Part shown: positions 46,911-56,359 of the stretch, piece by piece
Position numbering within the stretch: the first letter of the stretch is position 1
Layout of the letters: every line of letters starts with the position of its first letter
NCBI RefSeq assembly: GCF_030272615.1
Contig: NC_081408.1
Location: forward strand, 407,759,889 to 407,823,888
Direction of reading: 5' to 3'
Length of the DNA: 64,000 bases
DNA from: Cryptomeria japonica
Lineage: Eukaryota; Streptophyta; Pinopsida; Cupressales; Cupressaceae
Program-made: the position numbers and the translations under genes
Notes under the pieces: generated by a model
Databases searched by the model: none
What the model saw: only the letters and a program-made list of their open reading frames with translations
Told to the model about the DNA's origin: nothing

Positions 46911-47699
46911 TGCCAAAGATATATTGAAGAAGTTTCATATGGAAGACAACAAACCGGTAAGTACCCCCATGGTGATTGGTTGCAAGCTGAGCAAGGTTGA
47001 TGAGTCACCGGTAGTGGATCAAACACTATATAGATCCATGATTGGCAGTCTATTATATCTTACTGCTTCAAGACCAGATATAGTGTAGGCAGTATGTATG
47101 GTAGCAAGATTTCAAGCTGCACCCAAATAGTTACATGAAAATGCAGTTAGAAGAATATTTAGGTACCTACAAGGAATGCTTAATTATGGACTATGGTATC
47201 CTAAGCAAGGAGAATTCACCTTACAATCCTACACTAATGTTGATTGGGTAGGTTGCATTGATGATCGGAAGAGCACAAGTGGTGGTGCATTCTTCTTAGG
47301 CAACCGATTGGTTTCATGGCACAACAAGAAGCGGGATTCAGTTTTCCTATCTATTGTTGAGGCAAAATATATTGTTGTTGATACATGTTGTTCTTAGGTG
47401 TTATGGATGAAGCAGACCCTCAAGGATATTCAGATAGATATATCTGACCTTGATTCTATTTGGTGTGATAACTCAAGTGCAATCAACATATCAAAGAATT
47501 CAGTAATGCACTCAAGGACCAAGCACATTGCCATCAAATATCATTTTCTCAGGGAGAAGGTGTCAGAGTAGGAAGTTAAGGTAGAATATGTCCCTACAGG
47601 TGAACAAGTGGCTAATATTTTTATAAAACCTCTATTGGTAAACTCATTTGAGTATCTACGCCACAAGTTAGGTGTGGTTTCACCAGCTTCATGCACTTA
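46911..47699 (+). pseudogene. Copia RNase H and Pol C-terminus, element G
   Basis: Contains STPMVIGCKLSKVDESP, SLLYLTASRPDI, YTNVDWVGCIDDRKSTSGG (first conserved Asp to Asn), LVSWHNKKRDSVFLS, WCDNSSAINISKNSVMHSRT, KHIAIKYHFLRE and a final YLRHKLGV. Stops occur at several places where Gln or Glu is usual (for example CCS, stop, VLW near 47397). Ends at TAA 47698. Confidence 0.85.
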
Positions 47700-47772
47700 A
47701 ATGTGTATGGAGATCTATGGTTCAGGGGGGTACACTGCCATATCTTTTGATTCTTCGACCATTTGATGGATA

Positions 47773-47940
47773 CAGGGGGAGATTGCATTGGTTGAGTAAA
47801 TGAAGATTCTTGTGGTCTTCTCTACCAGAAAAATGGAGAAAGTTTTATGTTTGTTCCCTTTGTCATTGTTGTCAAAGGGGGAGAAGGAACCGGTATGATT
47901 GAAAACTGTCTGTGTTGACATCAATGCCAAAAGGGGAGAT
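47773..47940 (+). other. Multiple polypurine tracts, element G
   Basis: Three tracts: CAGGGGGAGATTG at 47773, TGTCAAAGGGGGAGAAGGA at 47870 and GCCAAAAGGGGAGAT at 47926-47940. The last abuts the 3' LTR and would be the primer for plus-strand synthesis. Confidence 0.8.
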
Positions 47941-48007
47941 TGTTGGCATTGTATTGTCATTGATGTCAACCGGTAAACAGGCCTTTCAAATAAGTTACTA
48001 TTGGCAT
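47941..48007 (+). repeat. 3' LTR of element G, first part
   Basis: TGTTGGCATTGTATTGTCATT matches 37593 onward. Interrupted by element H after 67 bp, it resumes at 54622. Confidence 0.9.
48003..48007 (+). repeat. TSD of element H, left copy (GGCAT)
   Basis: GGCAT precedes TGTTGGCATATGG and recurs at 54617-54621. Confidence 0.88.
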
Positions 48008-48822
48008 TGTTGGCATATGGACACTCCAATGAGACATTGTATGTGATTGAAGGTTTTGTCATTGATGGCAACCTTGCAATCCTATGGCACTGGCAAGACA
48101 TCATATCGGCAAAGCATTACACAGGCAAGACAGTGCACCGGCATCAATAGATCACTCTACACTGGCACTGGCACTGGCACAGAAGAAAACATGTATACCG
48201 ACATAGAGGCCGACAGGATTTTTGTTATGTAATATTTTGTTTATTATTGTAAGTCGACTTGGAAAATTGTAAAATGACTCTTATATATAAAGGAGATCAT
48301 TGTAGACATTTGAGGAAGTAATGTAGCGAGCATAAAGAAAATTATTAGGCAGACCTAATGTGAAAATTATAGGTCAAGGGTATATGTAAAGAATAGAGCA
48401 AGAACCGGTACTAAATCTGGCATTGGAGATGCTATTGTAAAGCAGTACAAGTCACTGGATTAGTATAATCCTTATTGTAAGTCAATGTGACTTCCCATTG
48501 AGCAGTGAGCTCTAGGCAGTTGGCCTTCCTACATGTGCAGGTCCCTATTGTAAGTAATATTATCCTATTGGCCAGTGAGTGAATATTGTGGGTCACAAAT
48601 CCCACCAAGGTTTTTCCCGCACCGGGTTTCCTCGTTAAACATCTTGTGTTATGGTGTGCTTTTCATGTGGATATTTCTGATTCTGTTTATTGCATTAATT
48701 CTTGCATACCGGTACACTGTTATTTTATGTTCTGCATGTTTTAACTTAAGAAATTCTTATTACCGGTTAGATACTGATTCACCCCCCCCCCCCCCCTCTC
48801 AGTATCTATGGGAATCCTAACA
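48008..48822 (+). repeat. 5' LTR of element H
   Basis: 815 bp, TGTTGGCATATGG to ATCCTAACA. A cluster of ACCGGCA/CCGACA words lies at 48080-48215, a TATA box (TATATATAAAGG) at 48283 and a 15-C run at 48782-48796. Compared with the 3' LTR several CCGG words are changed to CTGG or TCGG, typical CpG decay. Confidence 0.92.
48283..48294 (+). promoter_or_regulatory. TATA box, element H 5' LTR
   Basis: TATATATAAAGG. The 3' LTR has TATATAAAGG at 54079. Likely start region for the Gag-containing transcript. Confidence 0.55.
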
Positions 48823-48824
48823 AT

Positions 48825-48836
48825 TGGTATCAGAGC
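48825..48836 (+). other. Primer-binding site, element H
   Basis: TGGTATCAGAGC, an exact match to the usual plant copia initiator Met-tRNA primer site, two bases after the LTR. Confidence 0.9.
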
Positions 48837-48893
48837 TTGGTCCTCTATTTTTAGAAGCCTAACAGCTTGAGGAAGATCTTGACACCGGTAAAA

Positions 48894-50032
48894 ATGGAAA
48901 ACCTGATGAAACAACTTGAAGGAGCTCTTACAGACTATGATGCAGAGAAGTTGAAAAATATCAAATTAGAAGATGATTTAAGAGCAGCTCAGGATATCAT
49001 TCAGGCACTTCAAGAAAATCTTACTATTGCAAGAAATAAGAGAAGAGAACTTTGTGAAAAATTGCAAAATGAGAATGATGAAAAGGAATCACTTAATGAT
49101 ATGATAAGCAAGCTGAAACAAGAGAACATGACAACAAAAAATGAAATGCAGGATATGACTATGAGATTTTGCAAAGAGATTGAGGATAGGAAGAAGAATG
49201 AAGAAGAATTGACCAGAAGACTAAGTGATGCAGCAAATGAGAACACAAGACTTAGCTATGAAAATGACATGTTGAAGACAAATCTGATGCATACTCAGAA
49301 TGACTCAAATGAACTAATGAGACAAAAAGAAATCTTGGAAAGGGAACTGGAAAATGCAAATCAACATAAAGAAAAATTCAAGAAAAGCTCAGAGGAACTT
49401 GGTACCTTATTGAAGAATCAAAAACCTAAAGGTGCAACTTCTGGAATTGGCTTTGAAGTTGGTGAAATCTTTGGTACAGCAAATACTCAAGATCACAGCA
49501 AATCAGTAAGACAACCTAATACTTATAAATTCAATGGAAAATGCTTTAACTGTAATAAGTATGGTCATAGGGCAAATGAACGTAGATCTAGGAATCATCA
49601 AAATATCAATACACCCACCGATCAATGTTCAAAATGCAACAAAGTTGGTAATAACTCTGAAAATTGCAGAATGAATGTGAGATGTTATGTTTATGGAAGA
49701 TTTGGACATTTATCTAATCAATGCAGAACACAAATCGGCATAGGTTATGGGAAAGCTATTCAGAAAAATAATGTAACTTGTTATGCATGTAACAAGATTG
49801 GGCATATTGCTAAATTTTGTAGAAGTAAAGGTACACCGGTAGACAACAAAAGTTCTAGTTTGAAAGGTAAAGAAAAGGTTGAAGAGGTTAAGCAATGGAT
49901 TAGAAAAGCTTATCTAAATATTGGGAATACTCCTCAATCGGTAGTAGAAAAGTTTATCTAAATATTGGGAATACTCCTCCATCGGTAGAACCAACAAATG
50001 CTTCACTGGCAGGAAGTTCTTCATCTAATTGA
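48894..50032 (+). pseudogene. Gag-like protein of element H
   Basis: The ATG at 48894 (MENLMKQLEGALTDYDAEKL) is the first good start after the primer site; the open frame extends upstream but only from non-ATG codons. Residues 1-170 are a long coiled coil. The linker GIGFEVGEIFGT precedes four knuckles: CFNCNKYGHRANER (last Cys to Arg), CSKCNKVGNNSENC (His to Asn), CYVYGRFGHLSNQC (second Cys to Tyr) and CYACNKIGHIAKFC (intact). The frame now stops at 49961 because of a 42-bp tandem duplication (about 49911-49994). The original end, by comparison with element E, is SSSN-TGA at 50032. It lacks the UBN2-type Gag core. Confidence 0.85.
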
Positions 50033-50332
50033 AGAAAATTTCCTTGAGGGTTTGGCAATCTAATGACACATGTGCTATTATTCCCTCGGTTAGAGATAAG
50101 AAGTTGAAAATTACTTATTACCGACAGACAATGTTAAGTGAATACTTAACCGGCATGCAATTAATGTAGTAGATGGCGAAAAGACATTATAAAAATAAGT
50201 TTTTGGCTCCATTCCATTTCACCGTGATTTCAAATTTTCAGAGAGCGCGAAGATTCCGAGCTAAGGCATTTCGAGCAAGAAGCAAGCACACCCAAGCAAT
50301 CATCCATCCAAGACAGAAAAAGGTATTTAATC
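50033..50332 (+). promoter_or_regulatory. Spacer with putative internal promoter before ORF2
   Basis: 300 bases with no frame. CATTATAAAAATAAG (about 50183) is a TATA-like motif about 145 bp before the ORF2 ATG. Around and after it TTTTTGGCTCCATT and CATTTCACCG are shared with element E. The last 100 bases, rich in CAAGCA and CCATCCAAG, read like a plant 5' leader ending AGGTATTTAATCATGG. Upstream, GTTAAGTGAATACTTAACC can form a hairpin, and element E keeps a GTTAAGTTTCACTTAACC version. Confidence 0.5.
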
Positions 50333-53300
50333 ATGGCATCCACCTTTGAAATTGAATACATAGAAAACCCTACTGTTGTGGAAGTAATTAAAAGACCTAG
50401 GCCCATATTTCATTTAGTCCAAGATAGCAAAGAAGGATGATACCTTAGGTGCATTTTCTCAAATCCCTAAAGGTGTTGTATATGTTGAAGACCCTAGAAT
50501 GTACATCCACTGCAACATTGAAGAGTTAGGAGATGAGGAAATCAAAACCATGTATAAAACCGAGATATGTGATGACACTGGCAATGTTAAAGCTGAACAC
50601 AAGGTTATTGAAACCCTAGGATTCACAGAAATCCTTAGCATTCCTGAATTTCCTAAGGATGTGATTAGGATAGTGTTAAGCAGAGTTCATGGAGAATTTT
50701 TCTTGTTAGATGCAATCCATAAGATCACCAAGGAAGCTGTAAAAGTTGTCACAGGGTTACCGACCACCGGTAAGAGACCAGATAAAAACAAGAAAGTTTC
50801 CAATGACCTAGTTATAGACCTAACAATTGCAACATTCGATAAGAGATCTCTCAGGGTTAATGATGTAAAAGATATCAATGTGAGATTCATAAGTATGATA
50901 TTAGGTTACAAAGCCACTCATGCTAATAGACTTAACTTAGTTTCAAGTTTATGCATTAAGAGTGCTTATGATATGGTAACAGACAATGCAAAAATTGACA
51001 TCTCTGAATGGCTAAAAGATGAACTGATAGACAACCTTGGAAAGATAAAGAAAGATGAGAAAGAAACTTTCATATTTGGAAATCTGTTAGTATGCCTAAT
51101 GCTTCACATAACAAAATAGGTTCCCGGTATAGGTTATAAAGAACTAGGATATGACATACCGGTAGGAAAACAATTGATAGAACTGTTCAATACCATGGGT
51201 GAGAACAAGGAGAACAATATTCATGACTTTTTCCAAGCATTAAATACCAAAATGAAGAAAAGAATAAGGTTATCTCAGAAAATAGTAGACAAATACAAAG
51301 ATGATATATGCTTTGTTATTAAGAAAGATGAAATCTGGATGGAAGCAGTCATCCCAAGGACAATTTGGGTAACCGAAATGGGCTATGAGACAGATGATCA
51401 CATAGTTGAAACTTATGCTAAAGCACTCTTGGAAGCCCCCAAAGAACCTAAGGAAGAAGTATTTGGTAGTGTTGAGACCATAGAAAGCCAAATACAATCT
51501 AAGAAAAGAGTAAAGAAGGTTGAGGCATTTGTGAGGAAAGGATCTAGACAAGCAAAGGCCATTAAGGAAGATGTACTAAAGAAAACCAACATAACAGAAG
51601 ATGAGTTGGCAGCTCCACAACCTGAAGCTCATCTATCACCGGTAGGTACTTCTTCGAAAGGTGACATGCCAGCAACTTTTAAAAGAGTTGTTAGAAAAAG
51701 AGATCCCTCACCAGCAACCACTCCTTCACCTAGAAGGACAAGGCAGAAGCAACAAGCAGTGAGATCTCCAGTTAGAAAGGTCACACCCAAGAAGAAGCTA
51801 ACACGAAAGAAAAAGAAAAGGACAAAATGTGACTTGGCACCTCTACACATATTGTTAAATGAAATCACAGAAGAAGGAAAATTGAAAAACATAGAGAAAA
51901 TTTATGACACTCTATCTGCTGATGAGAAAGGGCAAGTTGAGGAAAGTGTGATATTGCATATGGACATGTACAAGAAATTTTTGATGGAAGTAGCAAATGA
52001 AATTCCTGATGATTTGTACAAAAGAATTGAGGCCAGAAGGCAAGCAGTGATTGAATTAGATAACAAAATAAAAATAGAAAAACTACTTGTTGTATATCCG
52101 GTAAACTCTCCCAAGGAAATTGATGATTTGATTGCTCAGGCAAACCGGTCAGTATTCTCTACTGCACATCAGCATATTTCACTGATGGCAGGAAGAGTTC
52201 CTGAAGTAACAGAGGAAACAAAAGATGGTTGGGATGTATTCCTGGTTGACAAGGAAAAACAAGAAGAATACAGGAACCCTAAGCCTATAAAGGTATATCA
52301 GAAGGATAGGGACAAGGGGAAAGGCAAAGTTGGTGGACCACCAAGCATAAAGGTTAAAGACAACCTACCCCCACCTATGAATATTACAACCACTGAAGAC
52401 CAACTGGCAGTAGAAAGTATGGATGTAGAGGATAGCAATCCTAATTCTGAAGTCCTATACACTATAAATGTTGATACCTAAAAGATCAACATAACAGTTG
52501 ATAAAGATACAACTGACAAGTCAGATATGGCTAATGAGCCTCCGGTAACAAGAGAAACAGAGAAACCGATAGAGGATTCAGAGAAAAAGGTAGAATCTAA
52601 GCAATAAATAGAGACAACACAACATACAGAGAAACCAATGGAGCTAAAAGCTCCGGAATAGGTTCACAAGGAAACAGTGCCACCGGTAAGTAGTGAAGCA
52701 GGGAAACCAGTGCTAAAAGAAATGCAAACACAAACTGACTTGCCAAAGGTCAATACAAGCATGGTTACTTCCACCGGCACTCAGATTGTTGGATCATCAT
52801 CAACATTCAAGTCAACAAATGTGACTGAGGTATTATTAGATTCTATAAAGAAAATAACTGACTGCAATTCACAGGCTTATAAAGCAATAGATGATTCAAT
52901 ACCAATTTTGAAGATAATTGCTCCTAACTGTAACATAGATAATAAAGATTCTTTAGGAAAATTGGACACATTATGTAAATATATTTCTGGAAACATTGAG
53001 AAAATAAAGGAAGAATCAGTAAAAGACAAGGTAGAAAAAGAGAAATAGAAATTCTTTGATGAAGAAATAAAGAAGTGTAACAGAGACTTTGACACACTTC
53101 TACCGGAACTATGTAGTTTGTTGAAAGAATACAAAAATTTGTATAAAGATACGTGTAAAACAAACTTTTTGACTGTAGATATTGACAAGAAAATAAGAAA
53201 GACACAGGATGAGATAAATAAGATTGCAGACAATTTTGTCAACTCACCAGATTCATTATCAGATTTTGAAGAAAAGTTAGCAAATTTTGAGGAAGAATTG

Positions 53301-53576
53301 CTCAAACTAGAAAGAGAAAAAGAAAGAATAATAAACAAGGCAAAACACTTGAGATCTAAACTGAGTCCAAGATTGGACTATTTAGCATCTCTGTGGAAGG
53401 AAATCTCAGAGGCATTAGCACAGGGAAGCAAAACACCGGCAGAGCATTTGCAACATCTCACTGGTACTGTGAAGAGGACTGAAACAACAATAAAAGATAG
53501 TAAAAAGTTTATGGATAGTATAAACTTAATTTTGGGAGATCTTTTTCAGATAATAACTAACCAGCTACAGGGTTGA
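50333..53576 (+). pseudogene. ORF2 of element H, unknown accessory protein
   Basis: About 1,080 codons, function unknown. Start MASTFEIEYIENPTVVEV at 50333; a frameshift follows near 50430. Residues about 1-330 look globular, with VIETLGFTEILSIPEFPKD, VHGEFFLLDAIHKITKEA, VTGLPTTGKRPDK, KRSLRVNDVKDINVRFI and THANRLNLVSSLCIKSAYD. A TAG at 51118 splits the frame. Residues about 370-470 are basic with PSPATTPSPRRTRQKQ and a KKKLTRKKKKR run, a likely nuclear localisation signal. A helical block, KGKGKVGGPPSIKV, an acidic Thr/Glu linker with stops near 52479, 52604 and 52660, and a coiled coil from about 52820 to the end follow, with another stop at 53046. It lacks any pol or zinc-knuckle motif. 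Confidence 0.75.
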
Positions 53577-53638
53577 GGATATGGATAGATATAACTACAA
53601 ACTCTACTAACATCTTGACAACCTTTGTCATTGATGCC

Positions 53639-53802
53639 AAAGGGGGAGTAGTAGGATGAGAAAATTCAAAGACGGGAATCATATGCTCAGGGGGAGCCCT
53701 CATATTTTTGGTAAACATTTTTGGTAACTTTTTGGACTACATATTTTTGGACACTTTTTGAAATTTCTCATGAGTGTTGCCATCAATGCCAAAGGGGGAG
53801 AT
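53639..53802 (+). other. Multiple polypurine tracts, element H
   Basis: CCAAAGGGGGAGTAG at 53637, CTCAGGGGGAGCC at 53687 and GCCAAAGGGGGAGAT at 53788-53802, the last touching the 3' LTR. Order and spacing mirror element E. Confidence 0.82.
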
Positions 53803-54616
53803 TGTTGGCATATGGACACTCCAATGAGACATTGTATGTGATTGAAGGTTTTGTCATTGATGGCAACCTTGCAATCCTATGGCACCGGCAAGACATCATA
53901 CCGGCAAAGCATTACACAGGCAAGACAGTGCACCGACATCAATAGATCACTCTACACTGGCACCGACACCAGCACAGAAGAAAACATGTATACCGGCATA
54001 GAGGCCGACAGGATTTTTATTATGTAATATTTTGTTTATTATTGTAAGCCGACTTGGCAAATTGTAAAATGACTCTTGTATATAAAGGAGATCATTGTAG
54101 ACATTTGAGGAAGTAATGTAGCAAGCATAAAGAAAATTATTAGGCAGACCTAATGTGCGAATTATAGGTCAAGGGTATATGTAAAGAACAGAGCAAGAAC
54201 AGGTACTGAATCTGGCATTGGAGATGCTATTGTAAAGCAGTACAAGTCATTGGATTAGTATAATCCTTATTGTAAGTCAGTGTGACTTCCCATTGAGCAG
54301 TGAGCTCTAGGCAGTTGGCCTTCCTGCATGTGTAGGCCCCTATTGTAAGTAATATTCTCTTATTGGCCAGTGAGTGAATATTGTGGGTCACAAATCCCAC
54401 CGAGGTTTTTCCCACACCGGGTTTCCTCGTTAAACATCTTGTGTTATGGTGTGATTTTCATGTGGATATTTCTGATTCTGTTTATTGCATTAATTCTTGC
54501 ATACCTGTACATTGTTATTTTATGTTCTGCATGTTTTAACTTAAGAAATTCTTATTACCAGTTAGATATTGATTCACCCCCCCCCTCCCCTCTTAGTATC
54601 TATGGGAATCCTAATA
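53803..54616 (+). repeat. 3' LTR of element H
   Basis: 814 bp, nearly identical to 48008-48822. The terminal CTAACA has become CTAATA. It keeps more intact ACCGGCA words than the 5' LTR. Confidence 0.92.
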
Positions 54617-54621
54617 GGCAT
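54617..54621 (+). repeat. TSD of element H, right copy (GGCAT)
   Basis: Exact copy of 48003-48007, followed by the resumed LTR of element G. Confidence 0.88.
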
Positions 54622-56343
54622 AATTGCTAAATTGTTGTCAACTGGTAAACAGGAATAGAGAGGTGTTCAAGCAATGAGTATGGACGATTGGAGAAGATTC
54701 GGGTGTTGCAATTCATAATATATGTTCATAACATTGGCATGAGTCTGTGATTGAAACCGCATCAAGTTTGGTGAACCAGAGAACACATTTATAATTGACT
54801 GAGATGAACTCTGTGAAGAAGAATGAATATCGGTCCGGTATGCAGGTAGGTGTTGTATCAATCGGTAAACATTTCCACCATTAAACAAGCAAGGGACAAG
54901 TAGAACATAGAGTATGGCATCAGGTCATATGCAGTGAAAAGGTATTGTGTCCTAACCAGCCGAATGGAGAAGAGAATGGCTTCAAGGTTAACCAGTTATT
55001 GTATAACCATAGGGTAAGATGAACTGGTAGTATAAGATGAACATCGGTTGTGTGTTTGGTCTGTGCCTGAGCCTAAAATGACATAGTAAACTGAGGTGGA
55101 TGTTAATAAAGATGACACATAGGATCTAGGTGGCTAACGTACAGTGGTTGGTGAAGAGTGTGTTGGTGAGGTAGTTGCCGACTAAGTCTACATTAAATGT
55201 CGACTATGGAAATCACGGATGAGTTACAGAGGATTGTGGCTCAAATTTTTTCAAAGGACAGAGATTTGATTCTTTGACATCATGATCGAATCAGGGTAGT
55301 TGGTCGACTAGTTGATCTGGAGAAAGGCACTGTGAGATCATTTATTGTGATTGACAAAAATCAGGGTTGGTGTTTGCTTAAAATAGTAAACGTGTATTGG
55401 AAGAATAGATTTGGTGGTGTTGTTTGTTTTTGTTGTAGGTTGTCAATCTTAGAGATCAGATCCAATTTTATTTGATATAGATTGGGTTGGTGAAAAAAAC
55501 CCTAGGACACAAGGTTTGATTTTCCATTTTGGCGGGAAAGCTTGATTATAAATATGCAGATTGAAGATCTAAGTTAATGATGCCAGTGGCCGGAGAAGAG
55601 AGTGTTTAAGTAAATTGAGACTTGATCTGACTGTGTGTTATCAAAAATATTGAAGCAACTGAGTATTTTAACTAGAACCCACAGGAGACGTTTAACCGGT
55701 AAGAGGGGTTTAACCGGTAAGAAATAGAGTAACCGGTGAGTTGTAACAAAGTTAACAGTCAAGTGAACCAACAGTGTTTGAGCCAGTAAAAAGGCATCAG
55801 AGAGTGAATGAGTGCAGAGTAAGGATTAGAGGAAGTCAAGAAAGGCAGAGGCTAACTGGTAAGGGTCAGAGAGAGTGAATAGATAACCAGTAGTAAAAGA
55901 AGATTTGAGACAGAGTAGAGTTGAAACCGGTAGAAGAGATTGATCGCAAGAGTTACAAATTTTCATTTGTAACAAGGATATTTCATTATATTTAAATTAT
56001 CTCATTTTATTTCACTGAGTGAGTTTGGTGCTCCTTGAGTTGGTGCTCCTTTGAGTAGGTGCCCATAAATTTCTAGGGGTCGGTTCTCCTTGGGTTGGTG
56101 CCCTAAACTATTATAAAATTGTTATTCCATTGTGAGGTTGGATTGGAGCAGTAGACTCTAGCAGCATTTCTCACCAAGATTTTTCCCACATTGGGTTTTC
56201 CTTGTATATTCGGTGTTGTGTGATGCATTTTTTGTGTGTGATTGAATATTAGTATTTTCATTAATTTACCGGTTGCACACACAGTTGAAAATTGTTTATA
56301 ATCACTAATTCACCCCCCTCTCAGTGATATCTTGTGTTCTACA
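54622..56343 (+). repeat. 3' LTR of element G, last part
   Basis: Collinear with 37665-39200 and 42251-42463. It is uninterrupted at the point where the hAT-like element entered the 5' LTR, so it serves as the empty site. It contains TTTGGCGGGAAA at 55528 and TATAAATA at 55547. Ends GTTCTACA before the TTACA duplication. Confidence 0.9.
55528..55554 (+). promoter_or_regulatory. E2F-like site and TATA box, element G 3' LTR
   Basis: Same TTTGGCGGGAAA plus TATAAATA block, at the same spacing as 38555-38581. Confidence 0.55.
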
Positions 56344-56348
56344 TTACA
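56344..56348 (+). repeat. TSD of element G, right copy (TTACA)
   Basis: Exact copy of 37588-37592. LTR copy 2 of element T resumes after it. Confidence 0.9.
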
Positions 56349-56359
56349 TGGTAATTGCA

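Larger units (their letters stand above)
48008..54616 (+). mobile_element. Non-autonomous copia element H (Gag + ORF2, no pol)
   Basis: 6.6 kb with two LTRs (815 and 814 bp), a perfect copia primer site, three polypurine tracts and a GGCAT duplication, inserted in the 3' LTR of G. Between the LTRs lie a Gag-like ORF and an ORF2 of about 1,080 codons, with no pol motif anywhere. It is the second copy of the family of element E. The LTRs are very similar and ORF2 has fewer breaks than in E, so H is the younger copy. Its Gag and ends resemble those of G, which suggests use of enzymes from a G-type element (inference). Confidence 0.9.
37593..56343 (+). mobile_element. Ty1/copia retrotransposon G, with two later insertions
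   Basis: LTRs of about 1.8 kb, primer site, long Gag, protease, integrase, reverse transcriptase, RNase H and multiple polypurine tracts, flanked by a perfect TTACA duplication. The 5' LTR is interrupted by a hAT-like element (39201-42242) and the 3' LTR by element H (48008-54616). Without them G is about 9 kb. Repeated purine tracts, a long Gag with a coiled coil and frequent ACCGGTA words resemble Sirevirus-type copia. The coding frame has many stops. Confidence 0.9.

Noticed and set aside
48782-48796. 15-C run as a special regulatory element
   Set aside because: All the LTR families here carry a C run of 6-15 just before CTCTTAG/CTCTCAG near the U5 end. It is a known-looking LTR feature with slippage, not a separate element.
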